A stretch of DNA of 64,000 bases from Flavobacterium gelidilacus DSM 15343. Lineage in GTDB: Bacteria; Bacteroidota; Bacteroidia; Flavobacteriales; Flavobacteriaceae. The position numbers and the translations under genes are program-made. Where the stretch lies: NCBI RefSeq assembly GCF_000422685.1, contig NZ_AUGN01000001.1, positions 1 to 64,000 on the forward strand, in the 5' to 3' direction. The number at the start of each line of letters is the position of its first letter. Position 1 is the first letter of the stretch. A model generated the notes under the pieces. That model did not search any database. It was not told the origin of the DNA and was given only the letters and a program-made list of their open reading frames with translations. Below, one piece after another: positions 23,795 through 31,595 of this stretch.

Positions 23795-24358
23795 ATGACC
23801 GAAACAATAATTAGCATACTATTAGGATTTGGATTAGCTGCTTCAGCAGGTTTTAGAGTTTTTGTACCTTTATTTGTATTGAGTTTAGCAACACATTACG
23901 GTTACGTTCCTGTTGGAGAATCATTTACATGGATTGGAGGTTTGCCAGCTATTATTTGCCTTGGAATTGCAACAGTTGTAGAAATTGGTGCTTATTATAT
24001 TCCTTTTGTGGATAATTTATTGGACACAATTTCAATTCCGTTAGCGACAATTGCTGGTTCTGTAGTTATGGCTTCAACTTTAATGGATTTAGATCCAATG
24101 CTAACTTGGGGATTGGCCATAATTGCTGGTGGTGGAACGGCTGCTGCTATTACAACATCAACAGCTGCCGCTCGAGCCACATCAACTGCAACAACTGGTG
24201 GTTTGGGAAATAATATTATTTCTTCAACTGAAACCGCAACAGCTTCTTTTGTATCTATTTTAGCAATTTTTGCTCCAATTGTAGCATTTGTTTTAGTTCT
24301 TCTGATTATTTTTGTCGGAATTAAGATGTTTAAGAAGGTTTTTTCTTCAAGAAAATAG
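23795..24358 (+). CDS. DUF4126 family inner-membrane protein
   Basis: A 187-residue polytopic membrane protein of the DUF4126 family. Hydrophobic segments lie at about 3-35 ([20 protein letters not shown]), 48-75, 83-100, 105-115 and 150-178. A T/A/S-rich low-complexity stretch ([20 protein letters not shown]) separates the last two. The function of the family is not known; the [13 protein letters not shown] signature is its most conserved part. It sits 47 bases after the helicase gene and 58 bases before kdsB, all on one strand. Confidence 0.8.
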   Translation: MTETIISILLGFGLAASAGFRVFVPLFVLSLATHYGYVPVGESFTWIGGLPAIICLGIATVVEIGAYYIPFVDNLLDTISIPLATIAGSVVMASTLMDLDPMLTWGLAIIAGGGTAAAITTSTAAARATSTATTGGLGNNIISSTETATASFVSILAIFAPIVAFVLVLLIIFVGIKMFKKVFSSRK

Positions 24359-24416
24359 ATTTTCGGATTTTGGATTTTCGGACAACAGACAACAGACAAC
24401 ATACAACAGAAAAAAA

Positions 24417-25142
24417 ATGAAAATAATAGCCGTAATACCAGCAAGATATGCTTCTACAAGATTTCCAGCTAAATTGATGCAAGATTTAGGAGGAAAAACT
24501 GTAATACTTAGAACTTATGAAGCTGCAAAAAAAACCAATCTTTTTGACGATGTTTTTGTAGTAACGGATTCAGATTTAATCTTCAAAGAAATTATTTCTA
24601 ATGGTGGAAAAGCCATTATGTCCATAAAAGAACACGAAAGCGGCAGCGATAGAATTGCAGAAGCGGTTCAAAATATGGATGTTGATGTTGTAATAAACGT
24701 ACAAGGTGATGAGCCTTTTATTGACGAAAATCCGTTAAAAGCTTTGATTGAAGTTTTTAAAAACGATGCTGATAAAAAAGTAGATTTAGCTTCAGTAATG
24801 TGTCAGATTACTGATAAACAAGATATTAAAAACCCAAATAACGTAAAAGTAATTACAGATCAAAATGGTTTTGCCTTATATTTTTCACGTTCAGTAATTC
24901 CTTTTCCAAGAGAAGAGAATGTTGGTGTTCGTTATATGAAACACATCGGAATTTATGCTTTCAGAAAACAAGCTTTATTAGATTTTTACAGTTTGCCAAT
25001 GCTTTCTTTAGAAGCTTCTGAAAAATTAGAGCAACTTCGTTATTTAGAATACGGAAAACGTATTAAAATGATTGAAACCAATCACATCGGAATTGGAATT
25101 GACACCAAAGAAGATTTGGAAAGAGCGAGGAAGATGATTTGA
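24417..25142 (+). CDS. kdsB: 3-deoxy-manno-octulosonate cytidylyltransferase (CMP-Kdo synthetase)
   Basis: KdsB activates Kdo with CTP for attachment to lipid A during LPS core assembly. The protein has 241 residues, close to E. coli KdsB. Signature motifs are [13 protein letters not shown] (about 6-18), the metal/nucleotide loop NVQGDEPFI (about 93-101), and SRSVIPFPR. The reading frame extends upstream inside the DUF4126 gene, but the first residues with family similarity follow the ATG at 24417 ([13 protein letters not shown]), so I chose that start. The spacer before it carries a short tandem repeat (acaacagac, three copies with one variant). Confidence 0.95.
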   Translation: MKIIAVIPARYASTRFPAKLMQDLGGKTVILRTYEAAKKTNLFDDVFVVTDSDLIFKEIISNGGKAIMSIKEHESGSDRIAEAVQNMDVDVVINVQGDEPFIDENPLKALIEVFKNDADKKVDLASVMCQITDKQDIKNPNNVKVITDQNGFALYFSRSVIPFPREENVGVRYMKHIGIYAFRKQALLDFYSLPMLSLEASEKLEQLRYLEYGKRIKMIETNHIGIGIDTKEDLERARKMI

Positions 25143-25235
25143 GATTTTAGATTAGCGATTTTTGATTTTTGAAGTCTGTAATTGTATTTCGTTTTTTAAA
25201 GTATATGTTGGAAATGAAAACTATTATTTAAGTAA

Positions 25236-25694
25236 TTATTTTTTTATTTTACAGGCTGCTTCATATTCTTTATCAAAATTATCATAAAGTGATTCTAATA
25301 AAAGTGCATTATTTTTATAAACATCATAATGTGTTTTTTTGAGTAAGTTCATATACTTAAATAAAGTTTCTTTATCTCTTTCGAAAAAAGCTAAAGTACC
25401 ACTATAATACCACCAAAATTGTTCGTCATCTTCTGGTTTTAAATCTTCAAATGATTTTTTCCAATAAAAAACAGCCTTATCATATTCATTTAAATAACCG
25501 TATGACCTTGCAATATGTAAATAATCAGCATGTTTATTTCGAGTTGAGTCAGATTGAACTTTATATAGTAAATAACTTGCAACTTCTAAATGTTTACCAT
25601 TTCGTTGCATTTCCCACCATATTTTTTCATCTTCTGTTTGACAAAAAGAACTGATGGAAAATGTTAAAAATATAGTGTAAAGTAATGTTTTCAT
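25236..25694 (-). CDS. Small secreted TPR-like protein
   Basis: The protein has 152 residues with an N-terminal signal peptide (MKTLLYTIFLTFSISSFCQ). About 130 residues of helical sequence follow. Two segments, HLEVASYLLYKVQSDS and YDKAVFYWKKSFEDL, resemble tetratricopeptide-type helix pairs, and the sequence is rich in W, Y and F. It has no lipobox, so it would be periplasmic or secreted. I do not recognise a named family. It stands alone between kdsB and the methyltransferase-fold gene. The flanking spacers hold simple A/T-rich repeats (gatttt / aaaatc motifs). Confidence 0.7.
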   Translation of the reverse strand: MKTLLYTIFLTFSISSFCQTEDEKIWWEMQRNGKHLEVASYLLYKVQSDSTRNKHADYLHIARSYGYLNEYDKAVFYWKKSFEDLKPEDDEQFWWYYSGTLAFFERDKETLFKYMNLLKKTHYDVYKNNALLLESLYDNFDKEYEAACKIKK

Positions 25695-25766
25695 ATTATT
25701 AAAAATGTATTAAATATTATATTCCTAAAATTCTGAAATCAAAAATCGTTAATCAACAATCTTCAA

Positions 25767-26429
25767 TCAACTCAACTTCTTAATCGTAAACAACTCGTTA
25801 TGTTCTTCAATTTTCGGATACATGCGCAAAGAATACTCTTCCTTAAATTTTGAACGGTACATTTTGTTTCTTTCTTTGTCTTTTTCTGTTAAAACCATCG
25901 TGTTGAATAAAATGAAGCCATTTACGTTCATTAATGTATTTACGTGATTGATAAAAAAGTCTTCAAATAAAAAATTGGGCATCACTGTGTCTTGAAAAAC
26001 ATCAATAATTATTAAATCATATTTTTCGGTTGTTTTTAGAACAAATTCAAAAGCATCATCATTTACCAATTCTAAATTTTCAATTTCATTTAATTTAAAA
26101 TAATGATTAGCTAATTCAAGCACATTTTTATCTAACTCAACACCAGTAATTTTTCCTTTAAATTTTATTTCCTCGACTAGAGTTTTAATAACGCTTCCAC
26201 CAGCAACACCAAGAACCAAAATATTTTCAAAATTTTTGATTCTTTCAAAACCAATAAAACGCAATCCTTTTTTTAAAGCTCTTTGTAAACTTCCATAAGA
26301 ATAATTAGTGTTTTTAGAATCTAAAACTAATTTACCATTATTCCATGTAACTTCGAGAGTTTTATTGATATCTGAATTTTGTTTATGTATATTTATGGGA
26401 ATTAAATAACTCAATAATTTTTGAAACAT
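25767..26429 (-). CDS. Spermidine-synthase-like SAM-binding protein
   Basis: A 220-residue Rossmann-fold protein of the spermidine synthase / class I methyltransferase type. The nucleotide loop is ILVLGVAGGSVIKTL (about 70-84), the acidic residue after strand 2 is in GKITGVELDKNV (about 92-103), and LIIIDVFQD (about 138-146) follows. The N-terminus is short and the polyamine-pocket residues of true spermidine synthases (GGGDG and the catalytic D) are only partly matched, so I would not call it a spermidine synthase. It starts 54 bases from the divergent acyltransferase gene. Confidence 0.65.
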   Translation of the reverse strand: MFQKLLSYLIPINIHKQNSDINKTLEVTWNNGKLVLDSKNTNYSYGSLQRALKKGLRFIGFERIKNFENILVLGVAGGSVIKTLVEEIKFKGKITGVELDKNVLELANHYFKLNEIENLELVNDDAFEFVLKTTEKYDLIIIDVFQDTVMPNFLFEDFFINHVNTLMNVNGFILFNTMVLTEKDKERNKMYRSKFKEEYSLRMYPKIEEHNELFTIKKLS

Positions 26430-26483
26430 TATATTTGCAATTGGTTTTACCGTAAAGATAAAATTTATTTTAGAAATAAAAAC

Positions 26484-27032
26484 ATGAAGAAAACGATATA
26501 TAAGTTTATTTTTTCTAACCTATTTGGTTGGAAGGTTGTTGGCGATATTGATGATAATTTAAAGAAATGTATAGTTATTGCTGTTCCACATACAAGTTGG
26601 TGGGATTTTTTCTTAGGAATTTTTTCAAGAGCAATTTTAGAGAAAGAAATTAATTATGTTGGAAAAAAAGAATTATTTGTTTTTCCGTTTGGCTATTTTT
26701 TTAAATGGACAGGAGGAACACCTTTAAATCGTCAAGCAAAAGAAAACAAAGTTGATACGATAGCCAGAATATTTGAAAGCAAAGAAGTTTTTAGATTAGC
26801 GATCGCTCCAGAAGGAACTAGAAAAAAAGTTTCAGAATGGAAAACAGGTTTTTATTATATCGCATTAAAAGCAAATGTACCAATTCTCCCAGTAGCTTTT
26901 GATTACGGAAAAAAAGAAGTGGTTTATCATAAGCCATTTTATCCAACAGGAAATATTGACGAGGATATGAAAATTCTTCATTCTTACTTTAAAGGAGTAA
27001 AAGGTAAAGTTGCCGAAAATAGTTTTGAATAA
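26484..27032 (+). CDS. Lysophospholipid acyltransferase family protein (PlsC-like)
   Basis: This 182-residue protein has the acyltransferase signature H-x4-D at H36 to D41 (VPHTSWWDFF). The second motif APEGTRKK (108-115) binds the phosphate of the acyl acceptor. It should transfer an acyl chain to a lysophospholipid or similar acceptor at the inner face of the membrane. The short form, with WKTGFYYIALKANVPI, resembles a group common in Bacteroidota rather than PlsC itself. The frame is open back to 26421, but ATG at 26484 fits the family start and avoids overlap with the divergent gene. A strong terminator follows. Confidence 0.8.
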   Translation: MKKTIYKFIFSNLFGWKVVGDIDDNLKKCIVIAVPHTSWWDFFLGIFSRAILEKEINYVGKKELFVFPFGYFFKWTGGTPLNRQAKENKVDTIARIFESKEVFRLAIAPEGTRKKVSEWKTGFYYIALKANVPILPVAFDYGKKEVVYHKPFYPTGNIDEDMKILHSYFKGVKGKVAENSFE

Positions 27033-27060
27033 TTATTTTAGTTATGTCTAAGAAAAAGAA

Positions 27061-27096
27061 AAAGCCTTCATTGCAAAATGAAGGCTTTTTCTTTTT
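27061..27096. terminator. Bidirectional terminator, acyltransferase / XRE gene
   Basis: AAAGCCTTCATT pairs with AATGAAGGCTTT around the tetraloop GCAA, followed by a T-rich run. A-rich sequence on the other side makes it usable from the minus strand too, between two convergent genes. Confidence 0.85.
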
Positions 27097-27110
27097 CTAT
27101 ATTTTTGTTT

Positions 27111-27578
27111 TTAATGGATGTAATTTTTAAAAGTTCCATTTTTAAAAAAGACAACGATTCGTTCAATTTCACTTTCAGTCTGGATTGTATTTTGGTTTCG
27201 AATTTGATTTTCAGGAGTTGAAATTTGTGTTGCTTTATTTGCTTCAAGAAGATTATTTTTTTCTTCTAATTTGTTTGAAAACAAATCTTCTTTAGTAGGC
27301 TGTTCAATTTTTTTTTCGGGTTGAATAAATGTTGGAGCAGGAGTGAAATCATCTTTAGGAAAACTTCCTTTTCCATTTAAAATCCATTCTAAAGTTACTT
27401 CCGGAAATTCTTCTGCTAGCTTCATAATGAAATCTAAACTGGGTTTATTTCTTCCCGAAAGTAAGTGTGACATGCTTGAACGTTGCACACTAATTTTGTC
27501 TGCAAATGAAGAAGCTGTTAGGCTATAATATTCTAAAACCGTTTCTAATCTTTTGATGAAATCTTCGATGTTTACCAT
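27111..27578 (-). CDS. XRE-family helix-turn-helix transcriptional regulator
   Basis: The 155-residue protein has an N-terminal HTH_XRE domain (about 8-68): ADKISVQRSSMSHLLSGRNKPS holds the recognition helix, and LAEEFPEVTLEWILNGKGSF is the typical end of the domain. The C-terminal half (about 75-155) is a Q/E/N/K-rich linker with a short conserved-looking end (ERIVVFFKNGTFKNYIH). Its own upstream region carries an array of TTTAC-N4-GTAAA palindromes: one covers the start codon (27571-27584) and one its -7 box. Autorepression and control of the divergent peptidase gene are therefore likely, but inferred. Confidence 0.85.
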   Translation of the reverse strand: MVNIEDFIKRLETVLEYYSLTASSFADKISVQRSSMSHLLSGRNKPSLDFIMKLAEEFPEVTLEWILNGKGSFPKDDFTPAPTFIQPEKKIEQPTKEDLFSNKLEEKNNLLEANKATQISTPENQIRNQNTIQTESEIERIVVFFKNGTFKNYIH

Positions 27579-27608
27579 TGTAAATAGTGTAAATGAAATA
27601 ACTTGTTA

Positions 27609-27639
27609 CAAATGTAAATAAATAGTTTTTGAAACGCAA
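27609..27639 (-). promoter_or_regulatory. Promoter of the XRE regulator gene
   Basis: The minus strand reads TTG-N20-TACATTTG. The -7 box (27616-27609) is inside the palindrome at 27605-27618, and the -33 TTG lies just before the palindrome at 27641-27654. The predicted leader is about 25 nt. Confidence 0.6.
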
Positions 27640-27843
27640 ATTTACTTTTGTAAACACGATTATTATATTAAATTACAGTATTAAGTAATAGTGTTTATAT
27701 AGCTGGTTATTAATAACTTGATTACATATTGTTGTTTTTTGTAATATTGTAAACATTAACATTCTTACTAAGCGATTTGTACGTTTACATAAGTAAATTA
27801 TCTATGGATTTTGTTTGTTTACAAATGTAAATAATAAGTTGTT

Positions 27844-27851
27844 TACATTTG
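27844..27851 (+). promoter_or_regulatory. -7 box of the M14 peptidase gene
   Basis: TACATTTG lies inside the palindrome at 27842-27855 and 19 bases before the ATG at 27871. No clear TTG is spaced correctly upstream, which may mean activation is needed or the site is weak. Confidence 0.45.
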
Positions 27852-27870
27852 TAATTCATAAATGTAAACT

Positions 27871-29031
27871 ATGTTATACGAAGAAATATTCTCTACTTAC
27901 ACTAATAAAAAGATTAAAGGTAGACACATTACAAACGAATCTATTGAACCAATTTTAGAACAATTAAACAGTAATTTTAAGGTTAAGATTGAAGGAAAGT
28001 CAGTCTTAGAAAAACCAATTTATTCTGTCCAATTTGGACAAGGAAAAACTAAAATTTATATGTGGTCTCAAATGCATGGTGACGAATCAACTTGTACAAA
28101 AGCCATTTTAGATTTGTTTGAAGTCTTATCTAAAGACAAAGATTATGCTACTTTTATTCAATCAACTTATACCTTATATATACTTCCATTAGTAAATCCA
28201 GATGGAGCAGAAGTTCATACAAGAGAGAACATAAATAAGGTTGATTTAAATAGAGATGTAAATGAATGTACACAACCAGAAAGTGAAATTTTAAAGCAAA
28301 TATTTGAAGATTTTCAACCTGATTATTGCTTAAATATGCACGATCAAAGAACCATTTATGGAATTGGTGATACTAATAAATCAGCAATTATTTCATTTTT
28401 GGCTCCAGCTTTTAATCAAAATCGCGACATTAATCAACCTCGTTCAAAGGCAATGTACATCATTGGAAAGATGAATAATGTATTACAAAACCACATTCCT
28501 GGTCATATAGGAAGATATAATGATACTTATTGTGACAATTGCTTTGGAGATTATTTTGCTTCTAAAAATGCTATTACAATCTTATTTGAAGCTGGTCATT
28601 ATCCAAACGATTATGCTAGAGATATAACCCGTAAGTATATTTTTATAGGACTTTTAGTAGCTTTTGATATAATTCACGAAAACGATATAGTTGATGATAA
28701 TAATTCAGATTATTTCATTATTCCTGATAATAAAGTTAGTTTTTTTGATATTCTTTATAAAAATGTCAAAATAATTGAAAATGGTAAGGAAAAAATAATT
28801 AATTTTGCATCTCAATATAAAGAAGTAGTTAAAGACGGAATTATTGTTTTTGAACCTTTTATGGTAATGATTGAAAATGACACTCATAATTACTTTGGAC
28901 ATATTGAATATGATTTAGAAGGAGAACTGTTTTATTCTAATTATTGTTCTATTCCTGAAAACGATGTTAAATCTGATTTTTTTATCGGAAAAAACAATGA
29001 ATTCATCGATGGGATACTAAAAACACAATAA
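27871..29031 (+). CDS. M14 family zinc carboxypeptidase
   Basis: The 386-residue protein has a complete M14 metallocarboxypeptidase active site. The zinc ligands are H69 and E72 in MHGDES and H157 in LNMHDQ. NPDGAEV (109-115) and DLNRD (125-129) form the substrate pocket, and the general base is E240 in ILFEAGHY. No signal peptide is present, so it should be cytoplasmic, unlike many secreted M14 enzymes. The last 130 residues form an extra domain with no motif I recognise. The gene is divergent from the XRE regulator across the palindrome array and is followed by the Lrp/AsnC gene 58 bases on. The real substrate is unknown. Confidence 0.88.
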   Translation: MLYEEIFSTYTNKKIKGRHITNESIEPILEQLNSNFKVKIEGKSVLEKPIYSVQFGQGKTKIYMWSQMHGDESTCTKAILDLFEVLSKDKDYATFIQSTYTLYILPLVNPDGAEVHTRENINKVDLNRDVNECTQPESEILKQIFEDFQPDYCLNMHDQRTIYGIGDTNKSAIISFLAPAFNQNRDINQPRSKAMYIIGKMNNVLQNHIPGHIGRYNDTYCDNCFGDYFASKNAITILFEAGHYPNDYARDITRKYIFIGLLVAFDIIHENDIVDDNNSDYFIIPDNKVSFFDILYKNVKIIENGKEKIINFASQYKEVVKDGIIVFEPFMVMIENDTHNYFGHIEYDLEGELFYSNYCSIPENDVKSDFFIGKNNEFIDGILKTQ

Positions 29032-29089
29032 ATACGTTCTTTTAATGAAATTTTTTTAATTTTTTTGCATAAAATTTATAAATAATAAT

Positions 29090-29569
29090 ATGAGTAAGTA
29101 TAGATTAGACGAGGTAGATCACCAAATTTTGGATATGTTGATCGACAATACTAGAGTTCCTTTTACAGATATAGCTAAAAAATTGCTAATTTCTGCTGGA
29201 ACAGTACATGTAAGAGTTAAAAAGATGGAAGAAGCTGGTATTATTCAAGGCTCATCATTAACATTGGATTATGAAAAATTAGGCTATTCATTCATAGCTT
29301 ATGTTGGTGTTTTTCTTCATAATACATCTCAAACTAAATTTGTTTTAGAACGTATTAGCGAAATTCCTTTTGTCACTGTTGCTCATATTACAACTGGTAA
29401 ATTTAATATTTTCTGCAAAATTAGAGCAAAAGACACGAAACATGCCAAAGAAGTTATCTTTATGATAGATGACATTGAAGGTGTTTACAGAACAGAAACA
29501 ATGATTTCACTTGAAGAAAGTATCAATGACAAAAAACGATTGATGCATACAATATTTAAAGAAATGTAA
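29090..29569 (+). CDS. Lrp/AsnC family transcriptional regulator
   Basis: This 159-residue protein has an N-terminal winged helix (about 5-62, RLDEVDHQILDMLIDNTRVP then AGTVHVRVKKMEEAGII). A C-terminal RAM (AsnC ligand-binding) domain follows (about 70-155) with GYSFIAYVGVFL and the turn VAHITTGKFNIFCKI. Such proteins form octamers that sense amino acids. The ligand cannot be read from the sequence. It follows the M14 peptidase gene on the same strand, so peptide or amino-acid turnover is a plausible context. A terminator comes directly after it. Confidence 0.92.
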   Translation: MSKYRLDEVDHQILDMLIDNTRVPFTDIAKKLLISAGTVHVRVKKMEEAGIIQGSSLTLDYEKLGYSFIAYVGVFLHNTSQTKFVLERISEIPFVTVAHITTGKFNIFCKIRAKDTKHAKEVIFMIDDIEGVYRTETMISLEESINDKKRLMHTIFKEM

Positions 29570-29577
29570 AATTATAT

Positions 29578-29603
29578 AAGCCTCTTAATCGAGGCTTTTT
29601 TTA
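29578..29603 (+). terminator. Rho-independent terminator after the Lrp/AsnC gene
   Basis: AAGCCTC pairs with GAGGCTT around the loop TTAATC and is followed by a T-run. Confidence 0.85.
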
Positions 29604-29615
29604 TAACTATATGGT

Positions 29616-30116
29616 ATGAATAAAAACGAATATGCTCCTTATTTTGAGACTTACATTAGTTTGTCTAATCAATTAGCTATGCCAAATGATTTTTTAACTA
29701 ATATGGAAAGTTGTGTTGCTTTTTTTGAAACTGTACCAACTGATAAGTTAGATTATCGTTACCAACCAGAAAAATGGTCTATAAAAGATATTTTATTACA
29801 TCTAATTGACTGCGAAAGAATATTTCAATACAGAGCTTTGCGAATTTCGAGAAACGATAAAACAGCTTTGCCCGGCTTCGAAGAAAATGATTATGCAATT
29901 GAAGGGAATGCTACAAATCGTTCTTTAGATAGCTTATTAGACGAATATAAATCGGTTAGAAATGCAACGGTAACATTATTTAATTCCTTTGTTAGTGATG
30001 AATTAAATAGAGTAGCAATTGCTTCTGGAAAAAATATTTCGGTTAGAGCTATTGGTTATATAATTCTTGGACATGAATTACATCATATAAATATTATTAA
30101 GGAAAGATATTTGTAA
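29616..30116 (+). CDS. DinB family protein (putative metal-dependent hydrolase/transferase)
   Basis: A 166-residue four-helix protein of the DinB/YfiT-like group. Three histidines sit where the family binds a metal: H62 in LLHLIDCER, and H153 and H157 in GHELHHINII. The entry motif YQPEKWSIKDILLHL is typical. Relatives include bacillithiol S-transferases and other thiol-dependent enzymes, but the function here is unknown. It lies between two terminators, so it is probably transcribed alone. Confidence 0.85.
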   Translation: MNKNEYAPYFETYISLSNQLAMPNDFLTNMESCVAFFETVPTDKLDYRYQPEKWSIKDILLHLIDCERIFQYRALRISRNDKTALPGFEENDYAIEGNATNRSLDSLLDEYKSVRNATVTLFNSFVSDELNRVAIASGKNISVRAIGYIILGHELHHINIIKERYL

Positions 30117-30131
30117 ATTTATTAAATAAAA

Positions 30132-30157
30132 AAAAGCACTCTAATTAGAGTGCTTTT
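30132..30157. terminator. Bidirectional terminator, DinB / acidic-tail gene
   Basis: AAAAGCACTCT pairs with AGAGTGCTTTT around the loop AATT. The near-perfect symmetry with A and T tails lets it serve both convergent genes. Confidence 0.85.
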
Positions 30158-30162
30158 ATGTT

Positions 30163-30510
30163 TTATTCTTCTTCTTCCTCTTCGTCGGAAGGTTTATCTG
30201 AAATGTTTTCGTCTTCATCATCTTCATCATCAATTTCTAATTCTAAAGCATCTGTTGGTGTTTCAACGTCTAAATCATCATCTACTTCATCTTCATCATC
30301 AAAATTTTCAATTCTGTCAGCTAGTTTGGTACTTACTTTTACTAAAAAAATAGTATCTTCTGTTCGTACTTCAACAGCTTCAATAGCTTCATTTTTGGCG
30401 TTCTTAAATCTAATGATATCAGAATCATCATATCCATCTGGAAATCTATCCACTAGTAGTGTAAGGATTTCATTTGTTAATTTAGCGTAATCAACAATTA
30501 CTCGTTTCAT
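30163..30510 (-). CDS. Conserved small protein with a poly-acidic C-terminal tail
   Basis: The 115-residue protein has an ordered N-terminal part of about 65 residues (MKRVIVDYAKLTNEILTLLV, RFPDGYDDSDIIRFKN, AVEVRTEDTIFLVKV). A tail of about 50 residues is dominated by D and E and ends in SDEEEEEE. I recognise the pattern from Flavobacteria, where it is sometimes labelled DNA primase; nothing in the sequence supports that. Acidic tails of this kind occur in RNA-polymerase delta subunits and histone-like chaperones, so a nucleic-acid-mimic role is possible but unproven. The start is ATG at 30510; the frame is open 45 bases further but without family similarity. Confidence 0.75.
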   Translation of the reverse strand: MKRVIVDYAKLTNEILTLLVDRFPDGYDDSDIIRFKNAKNEAIEAVEVRTEDTIFLVKVSTKLADRIENFDDEDEVDDDLDVETPTDALELEIDDEDDEDENISDKPSDEEEEEE

Positions 30511-30597
30511 TGTGTAGGTTTTAATCTTAATATATTTTTCAAAAGTAACAACCAATTTTATATTATCAAAGATTTATTTTCAAAAAAATAAAAATAA

Positions 30598-31569
30598 TTA
30601 ATTTCCTAATATATATGCAAAAATAAGCGGTGCCACTATGGTTGCATCAGATTCTATTATGAATTTTGGTGTATCAATATCTAATTTACCCCAAGTAATT
30701 TTTTCATTAGGAACTGCTCCAGAATATGAACCATAACTTGTAGTTGAGTCAGAAATCTGACAAAAATAGCTCCAAAACGGAATTTCAGTCATTTCCATAT
30801 CTTGATAAAGCATTGGAACTACACAAATTGGAAAATCACCTGCAATTCCACCACCAATTTGGAAGAAACCTAAACCTTTTCCACCAGAGTTTTTAGGATA
30901 CCAATCGGCTAACCACATCATATATTCAATTCCACTTTTAGTAGTAGAGACTTTTAATTCTCCTTTAATACAATATGAGGCAAAAATGTTTCCCATTGTA
31001 CTGTCTTCCCAACCTGGAACAACAATAGGTAGGTTTTTTTCTGCTGCTGCAACCATCCAAGAATCTTTAGGGTCAATTTCGTAATATTGCTCTAGAACTC
31101 CCGAATTAATCATTTGGTACATGAATTCATGTGGAAAAAAACGTTCTCCAGATTTATCTGCTTTGTTCCAGATATCAAATAAATGAGATTGTAATCTTCT
31201 AAATGCTTCTTCTTCTGGAATACAAGTATCTGTAACACGATTAAAGTGATTGTCTAACAAATCTCTTTCTTCTTGTGGTGTTAAATCTCTGTAATTTGGA
31301 ATTCTTTTGTATGAATTATGAGCTACAAGATTCATAATATCTTCTTCTAAGTTTGCACCTGTACAAGAAATAATATGTATTTTATCTTGACGAATCATTT
31401 CGGCTAATGATTTTCCCATTTCAGCTGTACTCATTGCACCAGCTAAAGTTACCATCATTTTTCCGTTATCTAATAAATGTTCTTCGTATCCTTTTGCGGC
31501 ATCAACTAAAGCTGCTGCATTAAAGTGTAAAAAATTATTTTCTATAAATTGACTAATTGGTCCTTTCAT
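30598..31569 (-). CDS. Deoxyhypusine synthase-like protein, probably polyamine-related
   Basis: This 323-residue protein has the NAD-binding fold of deoxyhypusine synthase. Family motifs include VTLAGAMSTAEMGKSLAEMI (40-59), IHIISCTGANLEED (64-77) and IGGGIAGDF (238-246). In ITWGKLDID (291-299), K295 matches the catalytic lysine that carries the aminobutyl intermediate. Bacteria have no eIF5A to modify, so the enzyme must use a different acceptor; homospermidine or a related polyamine is the usual guess. It starts 26 bases after speA on the same strand, which supports a polyamine role. No agmatinase lies between or near them, unlike the full putrescine route. Confidence 0.85.
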   Translation of the reverse strand: MKGPISQFIENNFLHFNAAALVDAAKGYEEHLLDNGKMMVTLAGAMSTAEMGKSLAEMIRQDKIHIISCTGANLEEDIMNLVAHNSYKRIPNYRDLTPQEERDLLDNHFNRVTDTCIPEEEAFRRLQSHLFDIWNKADKSGERFFPHEFMYQMINSGVLEQYYEIDPKDSWMVAAAEKNLPIVVPGWEDSTMGNIFASYCIKGELKVSTTKSGIEYMMWLADWYPKNSGGKGLGFFQIGGGIAGDFPICVVPMLYQDMEMTEIPFWSYFCQISDSTTSYGSYSGAVPNEKITWGKLDIDTPKFIIESDATIVAPLIFAYILGN

Positions 31570-31595
31570 CTTCTTATTTTTATTGAGTATTTTCT

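Larger units (their letters stand above)
27571..27855. promoter_or_regulatory. Operator array TTTAC-N4-GTAAA between XRE regulator and M14 peptidase
   Basis: Four perfect copies of the palindrome TTTAC-N4-GTAAA lie at 27571-27584, 27641-27654, 27784-27797 and 27818-27831. Two copies with one mismatch lie at 27605-27618 and 27842-27855. Centre spacings are about 34, 36, 143, 34 and 24 bases. Both divergent promoters have their -7 box inside a site. This is the layout expected for a dimeric repressor that controls itself and its neighbour. Confidence 0.7.

Noticed and set aside
24312..24416. N-terminal extension of kdsB overlapping the DUF4126 gene
   Set aside because: KdsB similarity starts exactly at ATG 24417. 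The upstream 35 codons read through spacer repeats.
23995..24444. Minus-strand open frame of 149 codons opposite the DUF4126 gene
   Set aside because: The plus strand has a recognised membrane-protein family. The opposite frame is a low-complexity A/V/I-rich shadow.
27044..27130. Tiny ORF starting MSKKKKKPSLQ in the spacer after the acyltransferase gene
   Set aside because: It is formed by the terminator hairpin and its A/T tails. The lysine and phenylalanine runs are just A- and T-tracts.
30150..30490. Plus-strand S- and L/H-rich open frames opposite the acidic-tail gene
   Set aside because: They are antisense readings of the GAA/GAT-rich acidic tail.
30598..31569. True deoxyhypusine synthase acting on a translation factor
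   Set aside because: Bacteria have no eIF5A with a hypusine lysine, and the speA neighbour points to small polyamines.
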